In this document: positions 1 to 8,487 of the stretch, piece after piece
Layout: the number at the start of each line of letters is the position of its first letter
How positions within the stretch are numbered: position 1 is the stretch's first letter
Source: Moraxella sp.
Lineage (GTDB): Bacteria > Pseudomonadota > Gammaproteobacteria > Pseudomonadales > Moraxellaceae
Length of the DNA: 59,896 nt
Reading direction: 5' to 3'
Assembly: GCA_030530785.1 (NCBI GenBank)
Contig: JAUMUJ010000010.1
Location: forward strand, 1-59,896
The notes under the pieces: model-generated
What the model was told of the DNA's origin: nothing
The model's input: only the letters and a program-made list of their open reading frames with translations
Database searches by the model: none
Program-made: the position numbers and the translations under genes

Positions 1-55
1 AGGACATCGCCCTTTCACGGCGGTAACAGGGGTTCGAATCCCCTATGGAGTGCCA
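1..55 (+). tRNA. tRNA-Glu (anticodon TTC), 5' end outside the window
   Basis: The first 55 bases hold the end of the D arm, an anticodon arm with loop CTTTCAC (anticodon TTC), a T arm with GGTTCGAATCC and an encoded CCA at 53-55. This matches bacterial tRNA-Glu. The 5' acceptor strand and most of the D arm lie outside the window. A hairpin with a T-run follows at 62-90. Confidence 0.93.
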
Positions 56-61
56 AATTTT

Positions 62-90
62 AAAAACCACGTCTTAGGGCGTGGTTTTTT
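62..90 (+). terminator. Rho-independent terminator of the tRNA-Glu unit
   Basis: An inverted repeat AACCACG / CGTGGTT around an 8-base loop is followed by six Ts, directly downstream of the tRNA CCA end. Confidence 0.85.
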
Positions 91-139
91 CGTTTTTGGG
101 CATATTTTGTGCTACAATGGCAGATTTGTTGGATGAATT

Positions 140-826
140 ATGGCTAATTTTCGTACGCATTTAACGGTGGGTGCGTCCATCAGTTTGGCGGTGGCGGTGA
201 TGGGGCTTGGGGCAGGTCTTTATGGGTTAAGCACGGCGGTGTTTGGGGCGGTGATTGGCACGATAGGCAGTTTGTTGCCCGACATTGACCTAAGAACGTC
301 CCGACCTGCCAAAAAAGGCTTTGCCTTTGCGGGGGTATTTTTGGCGACATTGACGGCGATTTTATATGCGTCCCATCATGTCGGCACAGACGCTGTGGTG
401 AATGCGTTGGGTGTATGGGCGGTGGCATATGTGTTGTTAAAGTACGTCATTTTTGAGACCTTTCATCGGGTAACGGTGCATCGGGGCATGTTGCATTCTG
501 TGCCGTATATGGCGGTTTTTGGGTTGTTGGTGGTGTATGGTTCGTACTATGGTCTAAAATTAACCGCATTGGTCAGTTGGTTGTTTGGCTTATTTTTGTT
601 CATCGGAGCGTTGGTGCATTTGCTGTTGGACGAGTGGTACAGCGTGAATTTTTGGGGATTTAAGCTCAAAAAATCATCAGGAACAGCCTTTAAATTTTTT
701 GAAAGTAACAAACTTACCCAATATGCCGTCTTGTATGCCATTTTGGGACTGCTTTGGGTGTTTGCCCCCGAACATGAAACAGCTTGGTTAAAGATTAAAC
801 AGTCTGTGATGAGTTTGATAAATTAA
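140..826 (+). CDS. YdjM-like membrane-bound metal-dependent hydrolase (LexA-binding family, DUF457)
   Basis: A 228-residue integral membrane protein. An N-terminal ANFRTH segment is followed by several hydrophobic helices, the acidic motif LLPDID after the first helix pair, HRGMLHS near residue 117 and HLLLDEW near residue 160. These His/Asp clusters in a multi-helix frame are typical of the PF04307 family of putative inner-membrane metal-dependent hydrolases (E. coli YdjM). The substrate is unknown. A -10-like TACAAT lies near 112-117, so the gene seems to have its own promoter after the tRNA terminator. It is not obviously coupled to lpxC, which begins about 90 bases downstream. Confidence 0.8.
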   Translation: MANFRTHLTVGASISLAVAVMGLGAGLYGLSTAVFGAVIGTIGSLLPDIDLRTSRPAKKGFAFAGVFLATLTAILYASHHVGTDAVVNALGVWAVAYVLLKYVIFETFHRVTVHRGMLHSVPYMAVFGLLVVYGSYYGLKLTALVSWLFGLFLFIGALVHLLLDEWYSVNFWGFKLKKSSGTAFKFFESNKLTQYAVLYAILGLLWVFAPEHETAWLKIKQSVMSLIN

Positions 827-916
827 CCATTTTGTTTAAACCAACCAAGTGGCAGATGACAAAATGCCCATCTGGTGTTAAAATACACGCCGTTTTGTAA
901 TAAATTAAAACAAACA

Positions 917-1861
917 ATGCCCATGCCAAAATCTCCAACCCCTCTTTATCAACGCACCCTAGCCACATCCATCACCGCCACAGGCACAGGGTTGCACAGT
1001 GGCAAAGACGTAACTTTAACCCTAAACCCCGCCCCTGCCGATACGGGCATTATTTTTGTGCGGACGGATTTGGATAATGCCCAAATCCCCATGTCGGCTC
1101 ATGGGGTGCAAGACACCATGATGTCGTCTAATTTGGTGGCGGGGGATGCTCGGATAGGGACGGTGGAGCATTTGCTATCAGCGGTGTCAGCGTGCGGGCT
1201 GGATAATCTTTATATTCATGTCAATGCTCCTGAAATTCCCATCATGGATGGCTCAGCACGGGTATTTTTGGACGTGATAAATCAAGCGGGCATCACAGAG
1301 CAATCTGCCCCAAAAAAATTCATCAAAATCACCAAGCCCATACAAGTAACCGATGGCGACAAATGGGCAAAACTTGAACCGTATGATGATGGGTTTTTGA
1401 TGGATTTTGAGATTGATTTTGACCATGTTGCCATCAAAAGTACGCCACAGACTGCTCATCTGGATTTTAATACCGCCAATTTTACCAATGACATCGCCCC
1501 TGCCCGCACGTTTGGCTTTTTAAAGGATTTGGCATATTTGCGTCAAAATCATCTGGCACTCGGGGCAAGTCTTGATAATGCGGTGGTGCTAGATGACACC
1601 AAAGTGGTTAATGACGGCGGGTTAAGATTTGCCAATGAGTTTGCTCGCCATAAACTGCTGGACGCTGTGGGTGATTTGTACGTCATCGGTCATGCCCTGC
1701 TTGGGAAGTTTTCGGCTTACAAATCTGGTCATGCTTTGAACAATTTTTTGATTAGAGCAGTTTTAGCAGATGCGTCATGCCATAAAATTGTAACATTTTA
1801 TGACAAGCATGATTGCCCAATTGCTTATAATTTAGACAAAATTACGCATAATAAAGAATGA
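917..1861 (+). CDS. lpxC: UDP-3-O-acyl-N-acetylglucosamine deacetylase
   Basis: LpxC catalyses the committed step of lipid A synthesis, a zinc-dependent deacetylation in the cytoplasm. The sequence shows the family hallmarks: ATGTGLHSGK near the N-terminus, the zinc histidine in VEHLLSA, a second zinc site in HKLLDAVGD (His and Asp) and the catalytic His in SGHALNN. About 314 residues from the ATG at 917; an ATG at 923 fits equally well. An upstream extension to 875 was rejected because the family begins just before the QRTL segment. No clear Shine-Dalgarno site is visible. In Pseudomonas, lpxC is also followed by a dciA gene; here that neighbour lies on the opposite strand. Confidence 0.96.
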   Translation: MPMPKSPTPLYQRTLATSITATGTGLHSGKDVTLTLNPAPADTGIIFVRTDLDNAQIPMSAHGVQDTMMSSNLVAGDARIGTVEHLLSAVSACGLDNLYIHVNAPEIPIMDGSARVFLDVINQAGITEQSAPKKFIKITKPIQVTDGDKWAKLEPYDDGFLMDFEIDFDHVAIKSTPQTAHLDFNTANFTNDIAPARTFGFLKDLAYLRQNHLALGASLDNAVVLDDTKVVNDGGLRFANEFARHKLLDAVGDLYVIGHALLGKFSAYKSGHALNNFLIRAVLADASCHKIVTFYDKHDCPIAYNLDKITHNKE

Positions 1862-1961
1862 TTGTTATTATCTTTTTTAATTTTTCAAAAAAAGTGGCGT
1901 GAAAATTGCAATAAAACAGCAAAAAACGTTTCTTAAAAATTATTCAGTATTGCCCAGTCAT

Positions 1962-1991
1962 AAAAGCCAATCCATTAATGGATTGGCTTTT
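1962..1991. terminator. Long perfect hairpin, probable bidirectional terminator
   Basis: AAAAGCCAATCCATT is followed at once by its complement AATGGATTGGCTTTT, a perfect 30-base palindrome with A and T runs at its ends. It lies between lpxC (+) and the convergent dciA-like gene (-), so it can end transcripts from both sides. The rest of 1862-2104 shows no gene. Confidence 0.75.
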
Positions 1992-2104
1992 ATTATTAAG
2001 GCATTGCTTATTAAAAGTTTTTTTAATGATTAGATGAGAACAATGTGGCTTTGAGAGTTTTCATTACATAAAGTAACATATTTCAAAAAATCTCCACAAA
2101 AATA

Positions 2105-2588
2105 TTAGGGGTTTTTATCGGAAGTTGGCACGCTTTGTGCTAGGTTTAAGAGTGATTGACGCAAAGGCTCATGACGGATGACAACGTTTGTGTACTGTGT
2201 TATAGTATGCCTTGTGTTTTCGCTCAATGGTTTTTTTGAGTTATTTTGTGATTGCGTGTGTTGTTTTTTAGAATTTGGGATAAATCTAATTTCTTGATAT
2301 TGACATAACATAGGCGGTGATTGATGGCAAGGCAAGGGTTAGCCTCGTTTCAGTTGCAAACACCACTTGACAAGACTCAGACAGCTCATCTGTGATGACG
2401 CTACGAAGCTCTTGTTGTACCAATTCGGTTAAGTGTTGTAGTCGTGCCACCTGTTTGGCAAGCGAAGTCGGTAGCTTAGCTCCCGCCGCCGCCTGTTTTT
2501 CTAGGCGTGTGGCAAGATGATTTGGGGGGGTTTTTTTAACTTTCTTATCATCAAAGTTATCATCAGGAGTAAAATCAAGGAAAGACAT
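2105..2588 (-). pseudogene. dciA: DUF721/DciA-like replicative helicase loader, frameshifted
   Basis: The first 100 codons (2588 down to 2286) carry a DUF721-type region: an amphipathic helix with QHLTELVQQ, the DELSESCQVV segment and the strand TRLTLALPSITA. The frame then ends at a TAG. The next reading frame (to 2105) continues with QYQEIRF and a lysine-rich tail, which looks like the usual continuation of the domain (family members have an L-R-Y-Q segment here). A +1 shift near 2310-2318 would join them into about 160 residues. DciA loads the DnaB helicase in many bacteria lacking DnaC, and its gene is next to lpxC in Pseudomonas. The 5' part contains an A7-C7 run (2524-2537 on the plus strand). 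A sequencing error, a real lesion or recoding cannot be told apart here. Confidence 0.6.
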
Positions 2589-2636
2589 GGCGACTTCTCC
2601 AAATACTCAAAAAAGTAAAGCAGATTAGTTTATCAT

Positions 2637-2682
2637 GTATCACCCAAAAAGTGGTAGGTTTTATCATATTTGTGGGTGATAC
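2637..2682. promoter_or_regulatory. Inverted repeat upstream of the secreted amidase gene
   Basis: GTATCACCCA (2637-2646) and TGGGTGATAC (2673-2682) form perfect 10-base arms around 26 bases, ending 44 bases before the ATG at 2727. It could be an operator or a leader hairpin. No family is recognised. Confidence 0.4.
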
Positions 2683-2726
2683 TAAGATAATCAATCTGAT
2701 GTTCACAAACTTTTAAGGTTGTTTTT

Positions 2727-3464
2727 ATGAAAAAGATTTTTTGGTTGGCATCAGCCATCGGTTTGACGGTCAGTGGTGCAAACGCCCAAAGTGGCACAAT
2801 CAGTATCAGCTCTGAAAATGGCAGAAAGGTGTTTGTTGTCGCAAAAAGCAAGCCAGAGACTAAGGTGTTAAGCGATGCTGAGCTAAACCGAGCCATTGAT
2901 GGTTTGATGGCAAGCAACCAAAACCGCTTGACGGGCATCACAGCAGGTGATAATAGCCACTTAGAAGAGTCTATCAATGCAGGCTATGATGAAGGCTATC
3001 GTGAAACCCAATTGGCATTTAATAACCACAATTCCATTACCGCCACCTTGAACAGTGATGCACCACGCATTGCTGCCCGTGCTGCATCTCGTGCGGCACA
3101 TAGCAAGAGTGTGGGTCGCTGTGCATTATACGTTCGTAAGGCGTTGCAGTCAGCAGGCTATCGTTTCACGCCACAACCATCTGCCTATATGTATGCCAGC
3201 AAAGGCATCCTAGCGGGGGCAGGTTTTACCAAACTTAGCAATCATAACTACACTCCCCAAGTTGGTGATGTGGCAGTATTTAATCGTAGCAGTAAGCACC
3301 CTCACGGTCATATTCAAATCTATGATGGCTATCAGTGGGTATCAGATTTTCGCCAAAATAAATTTAGCCCTTACAGTCAGCATAATGGCTATACCGTATG
3401 GCGTGATACTCGCAATGTGGACGCATCTAACAGCATTAACGTACATTTGGCATTTAATGACTGA
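2727..3464 (+). CDS. Secreted CHAP/NlpC-P60-like peptidoglycan amidase
   Basis: 245 residues with a signal peptide (MKKIFWLASAIGLTVSGANA, cleavage after ANA). After a linker of about 90 residues, the C-terminal half carries a cysteine-histidine hydrolase layout: VGRCALYVRKAL (candidate catalytic Cys near residue 132) and GDVAVF followed by HPHGHIQIY (candidate catalytic His), then an aromatic strand ending in YTVWR. This is the order seen in CHAP and NlpC/P60 amidases that cut peptide stems of peptidoglycan, so a periplasmic or exported cell-wall hydrolase is likely. No immunity-type gene sits beside it; the next gene is convergent. An inverted repeat lies in its upstream region. Confidence 0.65.
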   Translation: MKKIFWLASAIGLTVSGANAQSGTISISSENGRKVFVVAKSKPETKVLSDAELNRAIDGLMASNQNRLTGITAGDNSHLEESINAGYDEGYRETQLAFNNHNSITATLNSDAPRIAARAASRAAHSKSVGRCALYVRKALQSAGYRFTPQPSAYMYASKGILAGAGFTKLSNHNYTPQVGDVAVFNRSSKHPHGHIQIYDGYQWVSDFRQNKFSPYSQHNGYTVWRDTRNVDASNSINVHLAFND

Positions 3465-3473
3465 TGTACCAAG

Positions 3474-3505
3474 AAAAACCGACTGTTTAGGTCGGTTTTA
3501 TTTTT
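3474..3505. terminator. Hairpin terminator after the amidase gene
   Basis: AAAAACCGAC and GTCGGTTTT arms around a short loop, followed by a T-run. It overlaps the stop end of the convergent DOMON-like gene at 3487, so it may serve both genes. Confidence 0.8.
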
Positions 3506-4071
3506 TGCCAAAAAGTTTTGTCATGAAAATCAGGTGGGCTTTTGTGTTGTACGGCATAAAAAATCGGCTCGCCGTGTTCGTACAAAATGGCGGTGGGATT
3601 GATTTTATGGACATTCATGATGGGTGTATTGTCTGATTTTATGCTCAGATGATAAGTATAAAAATTATCCAAAACCACACCGTCCACCATAAATACCAAA
3701 CCATCTGCCCAAACTGGGGGTAGGGCATTTGGGGTGCGATAATCATCAAAGTGGTATAAATTATACTCACCTTGTGGGGTAAAATTCATCTCTATATAAT
3801 CTGACTGCCCAACATCAAAAAAACACTCCAAGCACGTCTTTTGCCACAAAAAATCTGCCCGTATTGGGGTAATAAACTCATCAAGCACCAAGCCGTGCTT
3901 GCTGATAAAATAGCTAAGCTGTAAAGTGTCGCCTTGAATGCTTATCGCCACATCAATGGTTGGGTTGTTGCCGTTTGGCACGGGTGTTGGCACAAGAGAA
4001 AAATGCCAAGTGCCAGATGTTCTAAAATTACCCCAAAAAGTGCGATTATGACTGTCAATAAAACGGTTCAT
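3487..4071 (-). CDS. DOMON-like domain protein
   Basis: 194 residues without signal peptide or membrane helix. The sequence is rich in beta strands and aromatic residues, with TCLECFFD, YIEMNFTP, YNLYHFDDYR and a tail containing YAVQH. It resembles the bacterial DOMON-like domain family, a beta-sandwich often linked to heme or sugar binding. No enzymatic motif is visible. Its ATG overlaps the stop codon of yhbY by one base (TAATG type), so the two genes are translationally coupled. The functional link between them is unknown. Confidence 0.6.
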   Translation of the reverse strand: MNRFIDSHNRTFWGNFRTSGTWHFSLVPTPVPNGNNPTIDVAISIQGDTLQLSYFISKHGLVLDEFITPIRADFLWQKTCLECFFDVGQSDYIEMNFTPQGEYNLYHFDDYRTPNALPPVWADGLVFMVDGVVLDNFYTYHLSIKSDNTPIMNVHKINPTAILYEHGEPIFYAVQHKSPPDFHDKTFWQKIKPT

Positions 4072-4391
4072 TAAAAACCAAAACGCACAAGATTGGACAG
4101 TTTTTCGTTGGGTTCGTCATTTTTGCGAAACAACAACACCATGCGTCCGATGTGATGAACGACTGTGCTGTCGGTGGCAGTCGCTAGGGCGATGGCACAT
4201 TCTTTGCGTTCATCTGATGAGCCTGCGGGGATTTTAACTTTGATGAGTTCATGGTCGGTTAAAGCTCGGGCGGCCTCTTCAATGAGTGTGGGGGTGAGAC
4301 CATTTGCTCCGACCGTGATGATGGGGCTTAGGTGATGACCGATGCCCCGAAGCTCTTTGATGAGTTCACGGTTTGATGATTTTTTTGACAT
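4071..4391 (-). CDS. yhbY: YhbY-family ribosome-associated RNA-binding protein (CRM domain)
   Basis: A protein of about 106 residues made of one CRM domain: KELRGIGHHLSPIITVGANG at the start and a HELIKVKI strand in the middle, ending with GRMVLLFRKN. YhbY binds the pre-50S particle and takes part in large-subunit assembly. The ATG at 4391 (MSKKSSN) is preferred; ten more residues upstream are possible. It lies divergent to rlmE, another 50S-maturation gene, with about 100 bases between them. In many gamma-proteobacteria yhbY, rlmE and ftsH are neighbours in this order, which supports all three calls. Confidence 0.92.
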   Translation of the reverse strand: MSKKSSNRELIKELRGIGHHLSPIITVGANGLTPTLIEEAARALTDHELIKVKIPAGSSDERKECAIALATATDSTVVHHIGRMVLLFRKNDEPNEKLSNLVRFGF

Positions 4392-4498
4392 AAACTTTTC
4401 CAAATGTAAAATTTTAGCCATTATAGCAGAAAATTTGCCAATTTTTGTATTATTAGTGGTAAACTAAGCAATCTGATTGACAAAAGTAAAAATCCCAA

Positions 4499-5131
4499 AT
4501 GGCAACTCGCATCACCAACAAAAAATTCTCCAAATCATCAAAAGCGTGGATGAAAGAACACATTGATGATTATTATGTTCAACAAGCCCAAAAAGACGGC
4601 TATCGTGCCAGAGCGGCGTATAAACTTTTAGAGATTAACGAAAAGACCGCTCTCATCAAAAAAGGCATGACGGTGGTGGATTTGGGGTCAGCACCTGGCA
4701 GTTGGTCGCAGGTGGCAGGACGGCTTGTGGGTGATGGCGGTACGCTGATTGCGTCTGACATTTTGCCGATGGATACTTTGGAGAATGTAACCTTTATTCA
4801 GGGTGATTTTAGAGAGCAAGAGATTTTTGATAAAATCATGGCGGAAGTTGGCACACGGCGGGTGGATGTGGTGTTATCCGACATGGCACCGAACACATCG
4901 GGTATGTCGGCGGTGGATATGCCACGCATGATGTATCTGTGTGAGCTGGCGGTGGATTTTGCCTTAAAGGTGTTGCCTGATGGCGGGGCGTTAATCATGA
5001 AAGTCTTTCAGGGCGAAGGGTCGGCAGAACTTCGGGCGGATATGCAAAAAAGTTTTCGTAAAATTAAAAGCATTAAGCCAAAGGCAAGCCGACCACGTTC
5101 TAAGGAAATGTTTTGGGTGGCAATTAAATAA
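4499..5131 (+). CDS. rlmE: 23S rRNA (uridine-2552-2'-O)-methyltransferase
   Basis: 210 residues, the usual length for RlmE/RrmJ/FtsJ. It has the SAM-binding loop LGSAPGSWSQV, the acidic VVLSDMAPN and the IMKVFQGEG strand; together with an N-terminal Lys and a C-terminal Glu these give the K-D-K-E tetrad. It methylates the 2'-OH of U2552 in the A loop of 23S rRNA during late 50S assembly. It is followed by ftsH in the conserved rlmE-ftsH arrangement, about 80 bases apart. Confidence 0.96.
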   Translation: MATRITNKKFSKSSKAWMKEHIDDYYVQQAQKDGYRARAAYKLLEINEKTALIKKGMTVVDLGSAPGSWSQVAGRLVGDGGTLIASDILPMDTLENVTFIQGDFREQEIFDKIMAEVGTRRVDVVLSDMAPNTSGMSAVDMPRMMYLCELAVDFALKVLPDGGALIMKVFQGEGSAELRADMQKSFRKIKSIKPKASRPRSKEMFWVAIK

Positions 5132-5212
5132 ACGGCTTGATTTTATTTAAAAAACCCCTATATCAGTTCGTTGAAATTATTTTTTAAGTTAAATGCTAAA
5201 CAGGAAGCGTTT

Positions 5213-7105
5213 GTGAGTGATATGGTAAAAAGTATCTTATTATGGCTTGTGATTATTGCTGTGGTGGTCATGGTATTTAGCAGTCTTGACCGCTCATCAA
5301 ATAAAGCAGATGTGATGAATTATTCTGCATTTGTAACGGCGGTATCCGAAGGCGAGATTAAAAAAGTAGAGATTGATGGTCAAGAGATTGTCGGCACAAA
5401 GGTAAATGGTTCAGATTTTGAGACCGTGCGTCCTGCCATTGCTGATAATGAACTGATGCCCCTACTTCGTCAGCACAATGTAGAGGTGCAAGGCACAATC
5501 CCCGAGCGTCAAGGCGTGGGGACGCAACTTTTGATTGCGGCGTTTCCAATTTTGCTCATCATCGGACTATTTTGGTTGTTCACTCGTGGTATGGGTGGCG
5601 GTGCTGGTGGTGGCATGGGTGGACGTAACCCCATGAGTTTTGGTAAATCCAAAGCCAAAATGCTCTCTGAGGACCAAATCAAAGTTACCTTTGCTGATGT
5701 GGCAGGCTGTGAAGAATCCAAACAAGAAGTGGTGGAAGTGGTGGACTTTTTAAAAGACCCTGCCAAATTTACCAAACTTGGGGCAACCATTCCTCGTGGC
5801 GTGCTGATGGTAGGTCCACCTGGTACAGGTAAAACCCTACTTGCCAAGGCTATCGCAGGCGAAGCCAAAGTGCCATTTTTTAGCATCTCAGGCTCGGATT
5901 TTGTGGAGATGTTTGTCGGGGTGGGTGCCAGCCGTGTTCGTGATATGTTTGAACAGGCCAAAAAGAACGCCCCATGTATCATCTTTATTGATGAGATTGA
6001 TGCGGTCGGTCGTCATCGTGGCAGTGGCATGGGTGGTGGTCATGATGAGCGTGAGCAGACATTAAACCAGCTTTTGGTAGAGATGGACGGTTTTGAAGGT
6101 AATGATGGGGTGATTGTCATTGCTGCCACCAACCGTGTGGATGTGTTGGATAAAGCCTTGCTCCGTCCTGGTCGTTTTGACCGTCAAGTGTCGGTCGGTC
6201 TGCCCGACATTAAAGGTCGTGAGCAAATCCTGAATGTCCATCTTAAAAAACTCCCCCAAACCATCGGAGTAGATGTCAATGCTTTGGCTCGTGGTACGCC
6301 GGGATTTAGTGGAGCTCAGCTTGCCAATTTGGTCAATGAAGCCGCCTTGTTTGCCGCTCGCCGTAACAAGCACAGCGTGGATATGAACGACTTTGAAGAT
6401 GCCAAAGATAAGCTGTATATGGGGCCTGAACGTAAATCTATGGTGTTGCGTGAAGAAGAACGGCGAGCCACCGCTTATCACGAAGCAGGTCATGCCTTAG
6501 TTGCCCAGCTGTTACCAAACACCGACCCTGTCCATAAAGTAACCATCATGCCTCGTGGTTGGGCGTTGGGGGTAACGTGGCAGTTGCCCGAACAAGACAC
6601 GGTCAGCAGTTATAGCGATAAAATGCTAAATGACATTGCCATCTTGTTTGGTGGACGCATTGCCGAAGAGATTTTTATTCATCGTAAGTCCACAGGGGCA
6701 TCTAACGATTTTGAGCGAGCAACTAAAATGGCTCGTGCGATGGTTACCAAATATGGCATGAGCGACAAACTGGGCGTGATGGTCTATGAAGATGAAGAGC
6801 AGGCAGGCTATTTTGGTGGGTCAAGTCGCACCATCAGTGAAGCAACCCAACAAAAGGTAGATGAAGAGATTCGCCGTATCTTAGAAGAGCAATATGATGT
6901 GGCATATCAGCTTATCAACGACAACCATGACAAAATGCACGCCATGGTGGACGCTTTGATGAAGTGGGAAACCATTGACCGTGAGCAGTTTTTACAAATC
7001 ATGAATGGCGAAACCCCACGAGAGCCAAAAGAGTATCAGCACGAAGTACCAACGGTAAACATCGTCAAATCAGATGAATTGCCACCCCCGCTACCGACCG
7101 CTTGA
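5213..7105 (+). CDS. ftsH: ATP-dependent zinc metalloprotease FtsH
   Basis: A membrane-anchored AAA+ protease that degrades short-lived membrane and cytoplasmic proteins such as LpxC in E. coli. The order of parts is an N-terminal membrane helix, a periplasmic domain, a second helix, a Gly-rich linker, Walker A GPPGTGKT (about residue 201), Walker B IIFIDE, SRH region and the zinc site HEAGH (about residue 423). The frame is open from a TTG at 5171, but an AGGAAG site at 5202-5207 stands five bases before GTG 5213. That start gives MSDMVKS, aligning with the E. coli N-terminus, and 630 residues. A strong terminator follows at 7109-7138. Confidence 0.95.
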   Translation: MSDMVKSILLWLVIIAVVVMVFSSLDRSSNKADVMNYSAFVTAVSEGEIKKVEIDGQEIVGTKVNGSDFETVRPAIADNELMPLLRQHNVEVQGTIPERQGVGTQLLIAAFPILLIIGLFWLFTRGMGGGAGGGMGGRNPMSFGKSKAKMLSEDQIKVTFADVAGCEESKQEVVEVVDFLKDPAKFTKLGATIPRGVLMVGPPGTGKTLLAKAIAGEAKVPFFSISGSDFVEMFVGVGASRVRDMFEQAKKNAPCIIFIDEIDAVGRHRGSGMGGGHDEREQTLNQLLVEMDGFEGNDGVIVIAATNRVDVLDKALLRPGRFDRQVSVGLPDIKGREQILNVHLKKLPQTIGVDVNALARGTPGFSGAQLANLVNEAALFAARRNKHSVDMNDFEDAKDKLYMGPERKSMVLREEERRATAYHEAGHALVAQLLPNTDPVHKVTIMPRGWALGVTWQLPEQDTVSSYSDKMLNDIAILFGGRIAEEIFIHRKSTGASNDFERATKMARAMVTKYGMSDKLGVMVYEDEEQAGYFGGSSRTISEATQQKVDEEIRRILEEQYDVAYQLINDNHDKMHAMVDALMKWETIDREQFLQIMNGETPREPKEYQHEVPTVNIVKSDELPPPLPTA

Positions 7106-7108
7106 TAT

Positions 7109-7138
7109 AAAAAACACCGCACTGGGCGGTGTTTTTTA
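7109..7138 (+). terminator. Rho-independent terminator after ftsH
   Basis: AAAACACCGC / GCGGTGTTTT arms with a five-base loop and a T-run, directly after the ftsH stop codon. The convergent gene at 7139 ends against it. Confidence 0.9.
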
Positions 7139-7525
7139 TTATTGGGAAGTGGATACATCAATGTGTGTGCTATATACGTCCACCGAAATCCAAACATTAC
7201 CTTGTACGATTTGCCTGATGGTGCTGGCGGAGATACTGCCACGATTGAGCATGGCGGGGATTTTCATGCGGTTGGTTTTTTTGTTAAAATAGCAATCAGC
7301 GTCATCATTTTCATCGGCACTGTCTCGCCAATCTTGATAAAAATCGGCACGGTCTTGCTGAATGATGGCGGCGGCACTGGCTTTGGTGTTACCCCGAGCA
7401 AGAGATTTTCCTTCGGAATTGACGGTATTGTTTTGGCTGATGTAGGTTTCGTAGCTACACAGGTATTTGGCATGAGCAAAACCGCTCACAAGTAAGACAG
7501 ACAGCAATAAGGCTTTTAGTTTCAT
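7139..7525 (-). CDS. Secreted small protein of unknown function
   Basis: 128 residues with a clear signal peptide (MKLKALLLSVLLVSGFAHA). The mature part is about 109 residues and carries two cysteines (LCSYE and DADCYF) that could form a disulfide. There is a polar, Asp-rich middle and a C-terminal strand NVWISVDVYSTHIDV. No known family was recognised. It begins about 10 bases after the stop of the M15 peptidase gene and probably shares its transcript. Confidence 0.65.
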   Translation of the reverse strand: MKLKALLLSVLLVSGFAHAKYLCSYETYISQNNTVNSEGKSLARGNTKASAAAIIQQDRADFYQDWRDSADENDDADCYFNKKTNRMKIPAMLNRGSISASTIRQIVQGNVWISVDVYSTHIDVSTSQ

Positions 7526-7534
7526 AAAAACTCC

Positions 7535-8329
7535 TTAGGTGAATGAACGACACGCTCTAATGAGCAACTCGGGACGGTATTCAAAATGGGGGCTGTCATA
7601 GCTTGTCCATTTACCACCCCAGATAAACCCATGTTTTTCAAAGATTTTTACCACTTGTTGTAATTTTGGGTCGCCAAGCAGGGCTTTGGGGTAGGGGCAA
7701 ACCTTATCTTCGCTGGTACAGCCGTCCCATCGCCAGTATTTGTGCAAATGCTTGGGCAGATGAAAGTCCACCGCCACCCCAAAACTGTGACTGCTTAGGC
7801 GGTTTGTGCCTGCGATGACCCGCCAGTTGAGCGTGCCAAGCGACTTAGAGACATAGGCGGACAGCTCTTTGTTTTTGGCAATCTCATCGCCGACTTTTTG
7901 AAGCTGAATGCTGGCGTTGTTGCGTTTATTAAACAATAAAGTCTTACCCGATGGTCGCCACACCACCTGTGTCATGTTGGCTCGGACTTCTTTTTCGTTC
8001 GCTCCATATAACGCCTTAAAAAAAGCGTCATTTCTAAGTCTGCCTGCGTCTTGGTATTGTTTTGGGACAACAAAATCCAAAGGGTAGGTCTGTGATAGTT
8101 GGTCGGCGATACTGGCGTTATTTAGGCGGGTGGTGAATGAGGTGGTAGAGACCGTTCCCAAAGGTAGGGTTTTGCCGTTTTTAAACTTTACCTGACCGTC
8201 TGATACAGATGTGATGTCAGGATAGGCATGGGTTAGGCAGTTGGCGACACCAGCAAAACCTGCCGTGCTTGCCATTAAGCCCATCATAAGACCAGAGCGT
8301 ATGGTGGTGGTTATCATGTATTTACCCAT
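7535..8329 (-). CDS. Secreted M15-family peptidase (D-Ala-D-Ala or L-Ala-D-Glu type)
   Basis: 264 residues with an N-terminal signal segment. The zinc peptidase motifs of family M15 are visible: SSHSFGVAVDFH (His and Asp ligands), followed by GFIWGGKW and the final DSPHFEYRPE with the third ligand His. Such enzymes cut D-Ala-D-Ala ends or L-Ala-D-Glu bonds in peptidoglycan. The FIWGGKW-HFEYRP end resembles the endolysin-like M15C group more than DacA-type enzymes. It lies first in a two-gene unit with the small secreted protein at 7139. No immunity gene is seen. Confidence 0.8.
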   Translation of the reverse strand: MGKYMITTTIRSGLMMGLMASTAGFAGVANCLTHAYPDITSVSDGQVKFKNGKTLPLGTVSTTSFTTRLNNASIADQLSQTYPLDFVVPKQYQDAGRLRNDAFFKALYGANEKEVRANMTQVVWRPSGKTLLFNKRNNASIQLQKVGDEIAKNKELSAYVSKSLGTLNWRVIAGTNRLSSHSFGVAVDFHLPKHLHKYWRWDGCTSEDKVCPYPKALLGDPKLQQVVKIFEKHGFIWGGKWTSYDSPHFEYRPELLIRACRSFT

Positions 8330-8487
8330 AAAATGTAGGGACTTTTAGTATCATGACACAGGTTTTATGAGAATGCAAGAGGATTTACCAATCTTAACAA
8401 TGTGTGAAAAAACAGACGTACACCAAAATTACTTGCAATTTTAGCCAAAGTTTTATAGCATACACTTTTTAATTATATGACAGATTT

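Noticed and set aside
1-55. tRNA-Glu as attachment site of an integrative element
   Set aside because: No integrase gene and no repeat of the tRNA 3' end were seen in the window.
5509-5982. 157-codon open frame antisense to ftsH
   Set aside because: Shadow of a certain gene; the protein is low complexity in Pro and Ser with no family features.
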